Shown here: positions 13,109 to 24,637 of the stretch, one piece after another
How positions within the stretch are numbered: position 1 is the first letter of the stretch
How the letters are laid out: each line of letters opens with the position of its first letter
NCBI RefSeq assembly: GCF_901709675.1
Contig: NC_051101.1
Location: 9,196,501 to 9,260,500, forward strand
Direction of reading: 5' to 3'
DNA length: 64,000 nucleotides
Origin: Syngnathus acus
Taxonomy: Eukaryota > Chordata > Actinopteri > Syngnathiformes > Syngnathidae
Notes under the pieces: generated by a model
The model's database searches: none
Seen by the model: the letters and a program-made list of their open reading frames with translations, nothing else
Told to the model about the DNA's origin: nothing
Program-made: the position numbers and the translations under genes

Positions 13109-14975
13109 GCTCTACGCTTACACAAAATAAGCTGCAGCAAGAAGTCCCCACCCCTTTCCATTCCCTCTCTGAGTGGTTTTCTCAAACTGTTGAAAGTCTG
13201 TAAATATCTCTGTGGACTCTTGTATAATATTGCAAAAAGTGCCTGATCTTTGTTTTGTTTGTAATCGTGAGATGAGCTATGGGAAGCCATTTCAGCATTT
13301 ATTCAATTCCTTCTTTGTCTTCACTACAAAAGACATTGTGGATTTTACCATTACAGCTTTGCACTAATCTGACATTTGTGCACATTAGCACGCCATTTTT
13401 AACATGAGCCAGGGGCGGAGTTATGTGGTGGCCGCTCTCTGGCGACCCCCACCTCTAGGAAAAGATTTCAACTAACAGTTGTTCCACCGGTGAGCCGAAT
13501 TGTCTAACAAGTGCATAAGCGAACCTTAAGATGGATTTCGAATAAATGCTCAAACAGCTTTCTATAGGCACCCGCTCATCTTCACAAACATCTCGTATTC
13601 AAAAAAGACGAGGTGTTACCACTTGTACAGGCAGCTGTTTACGTTGACTAAACATCACCTGGTGATCTATTTCAGTGTGTTCATCTTTTCGGCTGTGTTC
13701 ACTTTGTTCGGGTGAAAATATACCTTGGTGCGATTGATTGCTCTGCGTGCATGGTTCATGTGAACATGCAAGATGATATTGGTCTGCTTGCAAGTGAACT
13801 CAAGTGCGGTGAGACAGAATAGTATTAAAATGATGTCTCAAATAAAAAAAAATCAATTCAGTGCAGACAGCCCGTACTCCTTCCATCAATTTTCTGTAGC
13901 ACTTAGCATTTGAAATGTTCTTACGTCAGTAGTATCGTAAACCGCAGACCCTCATAGTGGCCATGTGTGAACACCGCCTTCATCTGAAATGATTTTTTTT
14001 CTGTACAGTGTTGTTTACTTCCCTTCAGCTGAATACATCGATCCCTTCCCCAAGTTACCTGAACACTGTGGAATACATACAGTACTCATTGCGTTAAATT
14101 CTATTATTGCTACTCCGTGTTTGTGTTGTCATAAGCTTTTGTGGTGTTTGTCTCAGCACAATACTTGTGAGCTGCTGGGTTCCAGAGAAAGAAATGTCAA
14201 TGGTCACAATTGACCTTGATAGCAAGGACCGTCATTCAAAAACAAGATCATAAATCGGTTGATAGCTGCTTTGATAAGTCACAAAACTCATAAATTAGAA
14301 AAAAAAAAATGTAATTAGTTGATTTGCCTCAATTGGGCATCAAACAATAATACAAAACACTAAAATGACAAAATTAGACACGTGTTGTTGCTGCTGTTTA
14401 CTTTTTTGTTATTGTTCTCATGCTGTCTGGTTTTGACTCCTTAACTGGATTCAGTTTGCAGTCAAAATAAAACGAGTTGGGATTCATCCACAAGCACAAA
14501 ACTTGAGCAGTGCGCCAACCCGCATCTTTTCTGTTTTATTAACTGAACAAGAAATGTGTCATTGCATGAATGTATTTATTTTGTTTGCTTTTATAACCAA
14601 TAAATCTGTCATGAGACAACAAATGATGCTTCTATTGTTTGGGAATACTCCAAAGAAAATGCTCAAACTATATTTAAAAAAAAAAAAAAAAAAGCACTCA
14701 ATTAGAATGTCTCAAATTTTATTTTACAACAAAAGTCAAATAATCAAAAAGGGGACATGTTGACAGAAAGAAAAACAGCAGTTGCCCCACTAATAGCTTT
14801 TACTCATCTCTAATTGTAATTTCTTTAATGAGAACGTCAACAATGTTTGCGTGGGAGTCAAAGTCGGTAAGACAAGTGCAGCTCTTAAACACAACATGGT
14901 GAGAATTAGAACTGCGAAGATGGCAATCACGTCAGTCCATGATGCTTTTGCGTTATTGCGTCCGTCTTTGTCTTC
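13109..14975. other. Intergenic region between col14a1 and mrpl13 (3' UTRs of both)
   Basis: The two genes converge here. On the plus strand AATAAA occurs at 13,541-13,546, about 430 nt after the collagen stop, a plausible poly(A) signal. On the minus strand TTTATT (reverse AATAAA) near 14,718 lies about 250 nt past the mrpl13 stop. No further coding region was recognised. A poly-A run lies at about 14,677-14,693. Confidence 0.6.
13541..13546 (+). terminator. Candidate col14a1 poly(A) signal AATAAA
   Basis: First AATAAA after the collagen stop codon. Position is reasonable for a vertebrate 3' UTR; no transcript evidence is available. Confidence 0.35.
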
Positions 14976-17900
14976 TTACTTCATCTTGAAGTCTTCAGGT
15001 CTGCGGAGTGGGGAGAAGACAAAAACAAGTTTCACATTAAAGCAGGCGCGTACCACAAATAGGAAGGTGATGAATGACAAGTCACACTGATTTTATCCAT
15101 GTTTGTTTTTGTACTTTGAAAATGACACCAAGCACAGCGTCATCTTTTTGGTCTGTTCATATTTCATTTCAGACCTGAGTCTGATATTACCATGAGGCGT
15201 TTCGGTTTCAAGGCTTTTGACTATAGTTCTGTTGTTTATTTTCTGTCTGAGTTTTTGTGTGATTGTGTGTCTGTGTGTGTGTGTGTCTACTCCAAGTCCC
15301 TGAGAGAATATTAACTGTGTTCATAAAGGGCAATGATTAAAATCGCCCTCTGCGACCCCAACCCCACAAAAAGACAGAGTGAATATTAACAAGGCAAAAG
15401 CCGCTCTCTTGAACAAAACACTTTTAACTTGACCTTGACGACCGCACCGCAGCGACACTGATTGGCTGAAGACCGGACCAGTAAACAATACTAGGTCAAT
15501 TTCATTTATTACGACTCGCACGCACACAAACGGTGATTGCCGACACTGAGCAGAGGCCAAACGGGGACGGAGCTTGCACATAATGCACTAATCCCTCTCT
15601 CACAGCTCAAGCTCAGCATGCAAACATTGACCACAAATGAAATGTGTTGAAATAACTATTTATGGTTCAGTAGTTGTCAAAGTTTTTCAACATGAGACTC
15701 AAATTGCCAATTTCTTCCTCAGGACTTTATCAAGTCCAAAGAAGTACACGTTCATTAATTACAATATTTTACTCGTTTTGAATTTCAAATAGCTTCTAAA
15801 TGTTCAGTTTAAAATGACAACTTGAGATGGTAAAGATAGTCACAATTCATACTGTTAACGTAGCAGGACTCCTTCTTGTGACTGGTTCTAAGTCAGCCTT
15901 TTGATCATTCCGAGGCTCCAAAACCGCATTGCCAAACAGATGTTGTGATCATTTTGGTACTTGCAGCCATTTCCATTTTCATACACGAGCATACAAATCT
16001 GTTCTCCCCTCAACGTCCCTCCCCCTGCCACAGTAATTATAGCCACAGTTGCACACAGTACTGCTGGCTTTGGCTCCGCCTTTTAGACGCCCTATTTAAA
16101 GACGCAATATTGGCTATTGCAATTCGTCTCAGGTTTAATAAATCAAATTGTGCGTGCTAAATTAATCTATTTGCCTACACTCCCCACAGATGTGTAAAAT
16201 GAACTGTGAAGCAATTTAGCCCATTTGCCAGACGCACCAGTGGGTGTGCCCGGTGAGTAGATGAGCTTCCACATCTGTTTTCCCGGGTGGTCAAAGTTTG
16301 CCAAAGTTTTTACAAACACAAATCTTAAAAAAAAAAAAAAAAAATCAGGTCCATAGTCACTAGATTTGACACTAACTACAAATCACCTGGTTGGCAGCAG
16401 TGATTCGATACTCACTTTGTGGCATGCCCTAGGAATCCTTGGTCGTCATGGTAACAAAAGCAATACTCTGTATTTTCACGTGATAGACACCCAACCACGC
16501 TTTTGTATATTTTGATGGAATCATGTCAGAGTCCTTTTGAACTTTTTGAAATTATTTCATAATAAGTCTCTTTTTAAATTCAGGCAGTGTCAAGCCTATC
16601 AGCCTGGAGAGTGACTGAGTTGAGGCTACTGTGTTAAACAACCTTAAGAGGGAGCAGTAGAATGCTGAGGAGATGAGATGAGATGGAAAAAAAGTTAAGT
16701 TAATGAAGCGGTAGGGTGGCCAATGACCCGACGGGGAGACGGTTAACTACGTGGCGAGGCCACGCGGTGACAATATGATTATTCCTATGATGACTCAAAC
16801 TCGAGCGTCACTGTCATCATTCTGCAGAAATCCTCTGACAAGCTATGAATACAATTTTGCAGTCCCTCCGACAGAAAAGTAGGTTAGGTGAGACATTTTC
16901 AGCCTTTTTCTATTCAAAGATTGTCACAGCAGCTGTCTGAACAAGACCTGCGAAATGACAAGTGACGTCCGTTTAAATCATAGCCGGCACACACACCAGA
17001 CAACACAAATGAAACTGAAGGGAGTCACAGAATGTAAGTGAACCCACAAAGATTGAATAAATAAATGCAAGAACATTTTGCTTAAGTAACATTCTTAACT
17101 GTCCTACAAAGAGAAGTGACCCGCTGTGTTTGCAGGATGATACTGGCCCCTTGTGGCATTTTATGGGATTGCTATAATTAAATTCTTGTGATGTTGAAAT
17201 CAGATTAAGATGTTAATTGATTGTATTGATCATATTGTACTGAACAGCCACAGTAATGTCAGCTGCTTCCTTTTCTTGTTCTGTGGTTATCACAATTTGC
17301 CTTTCCCTAAGGACAAAATTGTTACGTTTGTGATGCCCCCCCAAACACACAAAAAAAGAAAAACTTAAATCATGGTATCATGCATGATGTTGGCTTGCCA
17401 ACCCAAATTTTGTTTGACTTTTGAGGCAGATTGTTACTGCACACTGTATTTATCTGTTTATGCTTTTTACGTTGCCACTAAAGACTCTCCGGAGAGCCTG
17501 AGGTAGCTCCATTTCTTTATTACATGAGCAGCTGCAGCACTTTCAACCATCTGGAGCTTTCCTACAGCAGCCAAGAGTTTAAAAGCATCAAGTAAAATGG
17601 CCCTTGTTGTCCTTGACCATTTCCAATATACAAAACACGGCACTGTTTGGGGCCAATATCTGTAGCAGCGTTCATCTCTTGTGTGTGATTTTGTACATAC
17701 GGCGTCCAGAGCCTGGGGAAGGCATCGATCTCCTCCTGCGTGTACTCATTGAGCTTCCTGGGAATTTGTCTGGGCTGAGGTAGCTCCTCTGTCAGGTTGT
17801 CTTGGATGTCTTCGGGCAGCTCCTAGCAATGGACAGAGACCAAGTGAGAGGCGGCGAGGAAAATGTTGATAAATGAAGGCATGTTTCCACATGCATACAG

Positions 17901-20728
17901 TGAACCACCATTTTTTTGTCGGGCATAAGTGAGCTCGCACTCAGCTGAGTTAGCATATTTACAGTTGGTGAATCTTGCTCAAGAGCGTGTCACTCGTGCT
18001 TGTGGAGCAAATTGGCAGGTCTCCAATAAGCAACCCTAATTCCCAGGACTTATACGCCAATAAGGACACTTTTTATGCGCACCCCCAAGTCAGGTCCTTA
18101 CCGAGTGAGCTATCGCTGCTTTTTAAACCTTTGCACGACCTTGAGATATTACTCTCCAAAGCCTCTCCAACGACTTATTAATGACTCAAGGCAGTGGAGC
18201 AGATGGGATTTCGGAACGGGGTGGGGGTCGACCGAGCACTAGTTTGTAACTCTGACCCAAGTTTGAAACCCTAACCCTAGTTTGAAACCCTACTTTAAAA
18301 CCCTAACCCTAGCTTGAAACCCTGACCCTAGTTTGAAATTCTACTTCAAAACCCTAACCCTAATGTAAAACCCTACTTCAAAAAACCCTAATGTAAAATC
18401 ATATTTCAAAACCCTAATTTGAAACCCTAACCCTAGATTGAAACCCTACCACGAAACTTCGAAACTCCAACCTATCCTAGATAAAGATTCATTAAGGGCA
18501 GTAACAAAGCTAAAGACAAAAATTCCATGGCATCAAATAGACACTACACACCCCACTAGAGGGAAGCTCTTTTTTTCTTTAATGACTGGTTCATTAAAGA
18601 CTCGTACCACGCAGTGGGGGTTGGGGGTGACTTTTATCATAATGTGACTTAAGATGTATTCTGATAACAAAATCTGATTATATTGTTGCACTGTCTAACC
18701 ATCATAAAGGGGCTGCCATGAAAATTAAATTTGTCCCAGTCAGATTCCTGATTGATCATCCATCCTTAAACATATCAAAGCTGCAGACTAAAGCAAAGCA
18801 AGGCAAAGTCGTATGGCCCCACCTGCTGGAGAAAGCGGATACTACAAGAAAACAACAAAGCTGACATGACTTATATGACTAAAATTCCATCCTCTTAATT
18901 CTATGACTTTGTCACAGATTATTTTGTTTTCAGTGTTGCCATGTAATTCTTTGTGTCATGGTTCACAACTCATTGTTGCTCATAGCATAACAAGAAAGTA
19001 CAACATTTGAAGATGTGTTTTCATCATCACCTGAACAGACACGATATTTCAATTTGATCAATTATCAAAAGAAAAAAAATAGATTTAGCTTTATACAACA
19101 TACATTAAGATGTGTGTTGAGTGCTGATGTGTACGTACGTCTTCAGGAAAGATATGTAAACGCTGCATCATGGTACGCCTGTGCAGGTTCCTGGGCAGCT
19201 TGCCGTATATTGCTAACTTCACAATCTGGTGGCAGGAGAAATATTTCAAATTACTTTAATCAACAGAAGTGTCTTGCAAGAAAAAAAAACATTTGACTTA
19301 GTATATAATTGTTTTAATCTGTTCTTTTCATTTCGACAAATCCAAAAAATTAATAAAGAATTTACGAGGAAAGACGGAAGGTGTGTGTATTTTGGGGGTT
19401 TTGTGGTGCTTACAGCTTTGGGGTCTTTATGATGAAGCTGAGCAGCAGTGACTTGTTTGAAGCTCCCAGGGTAACTTTGAAAAAGATAAGAAAACACATT
19501 GAGTAAGGAACGTTTGACCTTATGGCCTCCGGAGAACATGTTTGGTCTTTGCTTATAACTGTTAGACCACTGTGACACTCTTCTAAGTGTCTCTCAATCG
19601 TTATTATTGGAAAAATCTCATGGCACAACACCTAATAAAAATATCAGGAAAAAGTATAAAGTGGAACTACTTGCAGCTGATGGGGACGGACGGGGTAGCC
19701 TACGAACAGAGAAAATCGCTCACCCAGTGTGTGATGAGTAGACTTTCTGCTCCCATTTGTTACCAGAGAAGGCAATGTGTTTACTGTTTATTACCACGAC
19801 ATGGTCACCGCAATCACCTGCACACAGGGAACAGTCAGTTCAAAGCTCAGCAAACAATATGATACGATATGTCACTATAACACACATTAACTGTGAATTG
19901 TTAAATATATAATTCACGTTTGTTCAACAAATCAATTACAAAAAAAACAAAAAACTATTGGGTTTGTTTTATTCCTTTTTATAACAATTATATTGAATAT
20001 CCATGGAAGTTGGTCCAACATTTTTTTCCATCTTGTTCTTAAACGTCTTGCAATTTAAACTGAATTTAATACCCCAAGAATTTGTTAGTAAACCACAAAG
20101 GTCTGTGTGTTGTGTTGTGTAACGTAATAACTCACTGAGTGCATGGTAAATCGGTTTGTGTTTCCCTTGTAGCCTAATAGAGCACATGGCAGCTATTTTC
20201 CCAGGAGGCTGCAATCTGGCGTCGATCAGAAACCACGAACGAGCAAAGGTGGCCCATTGCTTGTAAAAGAAAACAAAAACACACACACACAAAATCACAT
20301 TACATGACGTTATCACAATGAACACTATGTACCATTAATTTCATGTTTCAAAAACTTAATTCTATCCAATTTCTCAAACTGAATGTCACAATTTAGCTCT
20401 TCTGCAGTTGTGTTGGAATAAGTGAAATATTGAATACATTTCATTGCGTGATTAATAGTTATCATCCAAATGAAACCACAAGTGGCACAACACAAATCTA
20501 CAGTAACTGAAAATACAGAACTGCTACATGGCCATATCCTACAATTTGACAGACCGATGTTTATACCTAACCGATCAAACACATTTCTCGTGGGTCTCCT
20601 ACTTGCGCTATCTTTAGGGAACAAAGATAGCTAACGAGATAACTCTATAATCTAATAGGACAGAACGCATGACACATTGATAAAATGTATAAAATCACTA
20701 CCTGGGCAGATCTAGAGAAACTTGACAT
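14976..20728 (-). CDS. mrpl13: Mitochondrial large ribosomal subunit protein uL13m
   Basis: Structural protein of the mitochondrial 39S ribosomal subunit, encoded in the nucleus. Seven coding exons on the minus strand: 20702-20728 (MSSFSRSAQ), 20136-20259, 19724-19817, 19414-19474, 19139-19225, 17701-17822 and 14976-15000. All junctions keep frame and give 179 residues, against 178 in human. Diagnostic stretches are [79 protein letters not shown] and [16 protein letters not shown]. The last exon holds only PEDFKMK plus the stop and sits 2.7 kb from exon 6. Reading straight through exon 6 instead would add an unrelated 36-residue tail, so splicing at 17,701 (donor GTATGT) is preferred. The intron between exons 6 and 5 carries a telomere-like minisatellite. 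The gene is tail-to-tail with col14a1 and head-to-head with dscc1. Confidence 0.96.
18242..18458. repeat. Degenerate CCCTAA-containing minisatellite
   Basis: About 215 bp in which ACCCTAACCCTAG or ACCCTA blocks alternate with TTTGAAA or CTTCAAA blocks, giving repeating units of roughly 15-35 bp. On this strand the telomere-like hexamer reads CCCTAA. It lies in the mrpl13 intron between the exons at 17,822 and 19,139. Confidence 0.8.
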
Positions 20729-21282
20729 TTTGCTAACACTACAAGCTCATTCTCGTATGATTTACGGGATGACCCTCAACGTTAGCAAGGGCGCGTTGTG
20801 CATATTTACTCGTGTGAAACGCAGTGGTTTAAAGAAGTTCCTCATGGATACTCTGTATAATTTGGGGGGGTTGGTTGGATCGTTTATTTATTTGGTTGTA
20901 TAATAATTAGGTAGAGTTAGTGTGGTAAAATAAGTAGAAAGCCTCTTCAGTCTGCAGTGACGTTTTTTGAAACGTGGACATCGTTGAGCAAAATGGCTGT
21001 TTCATTACGTGTTTATTTTGATGTAACACACAAGGCGCGTTCGGGGATAAACCCCAATCGTTCAGTACACTGTTGTTACCTTTCGGAAATTCTGTGCGTT
21101 TATCGATTTTGCCATTTAGAAATTCATAATGCACTAAAAACGGTGTGCCAGTGCGTGCACTCGGCGCTCCGACGGAACACATCTGATGCGTTAGGAAATG
21201 AAGGGAAAGGGAACACACGCTCCATACGCACTTACGCGCAGAGTAGTGCACGGAAGTCGGTGTAATTTTCGAGCGCGCCCCA
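20729..21282. other. mrpl13 upstream region
   Basis: Sequence 5' of the mrpl13 start. No exon is recognised. A YY1-like AAAATGGCTG occurs near 20,989. The promoter of mrpl13 should lie at the left end of this stretch; no TATA box stands out. Confidence 0.4.
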
Positions 21283-21430
21283 AAGTAGTAATGTGCATTC
21301 CCGTTCTTTTAAGTGAACTGAATTTTTAGAATCGTTCTTTTTTCAGTTCATATGACTTCAACCAGTAGGTGTCGGTAATGCGCATTGAAGCTGGTGCCAC
21401 CTCGCCGTAAATCAAAACGAAGAAGAAAAT
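21283..21430 (+). repeat. Interspersed repeat, left part, interrupted by LINE
   Basis: Starts near AATGTGCATTCC and runs to about 21,430. The segment 21,331-21,404 returns in inverted orientation at 26,251-26,324. Its first ~45 bp recur at 23,337-23,385. The repeat seems to resume after the LINE at about 22,288 with GAACGAGTC-type motifs. Family unknown; a non-autonomous DNA transposon is possible. Confidence 0.65.
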
Positions 21431-22287
21431 ATGCTAAAGATGGCGGCGCGTGCACACGCAGCGACTTCTCTCTGTCCCGCCCGTACGGTGTTTTGTTCGT
21501 CTAATGAGTGTTCGTCTCGTCGTACTAAGTCGTGCTACAAGTACAGCAGGCAGGTTCTGATCGACATCGGCGAAAGTGAGTTTTGTGGCGTTCTGGACTT
21601 TGATGCGGAGACATTAAAGGAGCTCGGACTGCTCCGTTCTGAAACGTCGCCGGACTCGCCTGCTATTCCTCCCCCGGATGGAAAGCGTCGGAAGCGGTGT
21701 GCGAGGAGGCAGAAGAGGGGCAAGCGCGGAGGCGTCCGGGCCAGGCTGGCGGCTAACCCAGCTCGCCCGGCCGTGCCTTCCATTCTTCTGGCGAATGTTC
21801 GATCGCTGGACAACAAAATGGATTACATTCGCGACCACGATTGTGAGTGATGTGAGTCACCCCGCTCACTCTTTGTTCGATCTTCTGCCCTCTGGGAAGA
21901 GGTACAGGAGCCTGCGCTCCCGCACCACCAGACTCACCAACAGCTTCATTCTCCAGGCTGTTAGGATCCTGAACTCTCTCCCCCCTTCTGCGTAGCGTCC
22001 TGTACTTTTGCGCTCTATTCTGACTGTCTGCTGTATGCACACTTGCTCCATTTTTGCTCCTCTTATTTATTGTTATTTGTTTATTTATTATTTATTCACC
22101 ACTCTTATTTATTCATTGTTTGTGCCTTCTTGTTTTTATTTTTTTGTGTTGTTTTCTTGTATGTATATTGTGTACTATGGCTTGTCACCGTGGGATAGTG
22201 GGTACGTTATTTCGATTTCTTTGTGTGTCTTGGCATGTGAAGAAATTCACAATAAAGCAGACTTTGATTCTTTGATTCTTTGATTTG
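21431..22287 (+). mobile_element. Internally deleted non-LTR retrotransposon (CR1/L2-like)
   Basis: Left part: an open frame 21,431-21,850 with a basic stretch (RKRCARRQKRGKRGG) followed by PSILLANVRSLDNKMDYIR, which looks like the N-terminal edge of an APE-type endonuclease/ORF2. Right part (another frame, from about 21,850): LFDLLPSGKRYRSLRSRTTR and SFILQAVRILNSLPPS, the usual C-terminal end of fish LINE ORF2. The endonuclease core and whole reverse transcriptase between them are missing, so the copy is dead. The 3' end has an AATAAAG and a short tandem TTTGATTC tail, typical of CR1/L2-clade elements. GAAAAT occurs on both sides (about 21,425 and 22,287) and may be a small target duplication. 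An AAGATGGCGGCG motif sits at the 5' end. Confidence 0.75.
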
Positions 22288-22500
22288 AAAATGACGTAAC
22301 TTCCCGTTCACGAACGAGTCGTGAATTGCATTTCCCGTTGACCAACTGAACGGATCTGTGAGTGAACGAGTCAGTGAGTGATTTGCATTTCCAGTTCATC
22401 GCGAGAACGGATCAGTGAGGGAACGAATCCTGACTTTCGAGTCAGCGAGTGAACTGCCTTCCTTTCCCCCGTGCATCAACGGATCAGTCAGTGAAGGTGT
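22288..22500. repeat. GAACGAGTC-rich interspersed repeat
   Basis: Repeated short motifs (GTTCACGAACGAGTCGTGAA, GTGAACGAGTCAGTGAGTGA, GAGAACGGATCAGTGAGG) form an imperfect internal tandem. Probably the right half of the element interrupted by the LINE. Non-coding. Confidence 0.55.
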
Positions 22501-22702
22501 TGCGTCTCCCTCCTGGCGTGAACTATGTAAGTCAGAATGTCGATTTACGACTTGCCAAGGAAAGAAAGAACCCCTCACTGAAACACCACTTCTTTTATGC
22601 ACGTTTTCTCCAAGCTAACGGCTAACTATTGCATGAAGGGATGCGCCGTTATGCAAAAACGGGGAGATTATGCTTCTCTTTGGGTAATCTTGATTTTATA
22701 AA

Positions 22703-22873
22703 TTAAAGATCGTGAGCGGCAGCGGAGCCCCATTTCAACCCCTTACACTGAGTGCCAAGCAGGGAAGAAATGGGTGCTATTTTTAGAATCTCTGGTATGA
22801 CCCGGCCGGGGTTTGAACCCACAACCTTCCAGGCTCAGGGCGGACACTCTACCACTAGGCCACTGAGCTGGTA
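22703..22873 (-). mobile_element. tRNA-derived SINE (V-SINE-like)
   Basis: On the minus strand the 5' head reads CAGTGGCCTAGTGGTAGAGT (box A region), then GGTTCAAACCC (box B), then a GCCGGGTCATACC boundary. A body follows containing CTTGGCACTCAGTGTAAGGG. This matches the common fish V-SINE-type family as I recall it. Pol III-type SINE, probably dead. Confidence 0.8.
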
Positions 22874-23237
22874 GATGCTGTAGTATAGTGGTATAACACT
22901 TATAGTAGTTTTTAAATAACGTGTATGCATATACACGCCTAAATATTGTTATTCAATATATCTACTGCAATGTCACATTGGATTGCTGGTTTGAAATTTA
23001 CTTTTAATATTATTTTTAATAAACATTTATGTTAAAACTTGTCTGGTGTTTTATTCTTTGTTTTTATATTCGCCAATTAAAACATAAAAATCAGACATTT
23101 GGTTAACTGCTTTATATGACAATATGTGTAGGTACACCTCATGGACACTTCAATAGGTACACTACACGAGGTTAAAAAAAAAAAGAATAAATAAAGGGTT
23201 AATTGCACAACAAAAGCACATCTAGGCATATTCTCAC

Positions 23238-23310
23238 ACCTGGGATCGAACTAAGTTCTTACCGAGCAAGAGCCCGAGTCACTAACCAGTCGGCTATTTC
23301 AACCGGCAGG
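23238..23310 (-). pseudogene. Degenerate tRNA-like sequence
   Basis: The minus strand carries a box A-like TAGCCGACTGGTTAGTGA and a box B-like GTTCGATCCC at tRNA spacing. The anticodon stem does not pair properly, so a functional tRNA is unlikely. It may be a tRNA pseudogene or a SINE head. Confidence 0.45.
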
Positions 23311-23336
23311 CTACAATTGCCTGCACTGTTTTGTAC

Positions 23337-23385
23337 TAGTGATGTGCATTCCAGTTCTTAAGTGAACTGAATCTTTAGAATCGGT
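23337..23385 (+). repeat. Partial copy of the 21.28 kb repeat
   Basis: TGATGTGCATTCCAGTTC followed by AAGTGAACTGAATCTTTAG repeats the left end of the element at 21,283. It stops just before the 235-bp tandem array begins. Confidence 0.7.
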
Positions 23386-23395
23386 TGTGTGTGTT

Positions 23396-24607
23396 TAACG
23401 AGGGTAACTTGGAAAACATATTGGAACGTGGCCCCGAGGACTAGAGCTTGACACCTGTGACCTTTGACCATGATATTTCCCTAATAAAGTGGCCTGTTAT
23501 TAGGTACACTTGAAAATGGCGGTGTACCTAATGGAGTGTCTGTGTGATTCGATCGTTAAGTGCACCTGCGTGAAAAGTTTTAGCTCCTGCAGAACGTGAA
23601 AGGAGCTAAAACTTTTCACGCAGGTGCGCTTAACGAGGGTCACTTGGAAAACATGTTGGAATGCGGCCCCGAGGACTAGAGCTTGACACCTGTGACCTTT
23701 GACCATGATATTTCCCTAATAAAGTGGCCTGTTATTAGGTACACTTGAAAATGGCGGTGTACCTAATGGAGTGTCCGTATGATTCCCTCGTTAGTGCACC
23801 TGCGTGAAAAGTTTTAGCTCCTGCAGAACGTGAAAGGAGCTAAAACTTTTCACGCAGGTGCGCTTAACGAGGGTCACTTGGAAAACATGTTGGAATGCGG
23901 CCCCGAGGACTAGAGCTTGACACCTGTGACCTTTGTCCATGATATTTCCCTAATAAAGTGGCCTGTTATTAGGTACACTTGAAAATGGCGGTGTACCTAA
24001 TGGAGTGTCCGTATGATTCCCTCGTTAGTGCACCTGCGTGAAAAGTTTTAGCTCCTGCTGAACGTGAAAATGACCAAAATCTTTTCACGCAGGTGCGCTT
24101 AACGAGGGTAACTTGGAGAACATGTTGGAACGCGGCCCCGAGGACCAGAGCTTGACACCTGTGACCTTTGACCATGATATTTCCCTAATAAAGTGGCCTG
24201 TTATTAGGTACACTTAAAAATGGCGGTGTACCTAATAGAGTGTCCGAGTGATTCCCTCGTTAAGTGCACCTGCGTGAAAAGTTTTAGCTCCTGCAGAACG
24301 TGAAAGGAGCTAAAACTTTTCACGCAGGTGCGCTTAACGAGGGTCACTTGGAAAACATGTTGGAATGCGGCCCCGAGGACTAGAGCTTGACACCTGTGAC
24401 CTTTGACCATGATATTTCCCTAATAAAGTGGCCTGTTATTAGGTACACTTGAAAATGGCGGTGTACCTAATGGAGTGTCTGTGTGATTCGATCGTTAAGT
24501 GCACCTGCGTGAAAAGTTTTAGCTCCTGCAGAACGTGAAAGGAGCTAAAACTTTTCACGCAGGTGCGCTTAACGAGGGTCACTTGGAAAACATGTTGGAA
24601 CGCAGCC
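23396..24607. repeat. 235-bp tandem array, about five units, each with two stem-loops
   Basis: The marker CATGATATTTCCCTAATAAA recurs at 23,469, 23,704, 23,938, 24,173 and 24,408, a period of 234-235 bp. Each unit holds two inverted repeats. One has ATTAGGTACAC / GTGTACCTAAT arms (11 bp, 12-nt loop; first copy 23,499-23,532), with AAAATGGCGG spanning the loop end. The other has GCACCTGCGTGAAAAG... / ...CTTTTCACGCAGGTGC arms of 27 perfect bp and a 12-nt loop (first copy 23,562-23,627). This one extends to ~34 bp per arm through CGTTAAG / CTTAACG after one mismatch. The unit at 24,028-24,100 has a damaged right arm. Short ORFs repeated in each unit are unlikely to be coding. Confidence 0.92.
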
Positions 24608-24637
24608 CTTCGAGGACTGGAGGTCGGCACCCCCGGT

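Noticed and set aside
17595-17700. Read-through C-terminal extension of mrpl13
   Set aside because: It departs from the family right after LWTP, whereas splicing to 14,976-15,000 gives the expected ending.
22396-22618. Overlapping ORFs of about 68 codons on both strands
   Set aside because: They lie in GAACGAGTC-type repeat sequence and show no recognisable domain.
23396-24607. CRISPR array
   Set aside because: Regular repeats exist, but the unit is 235 bp with no unique spacers, and the genome is a vertebrate one.
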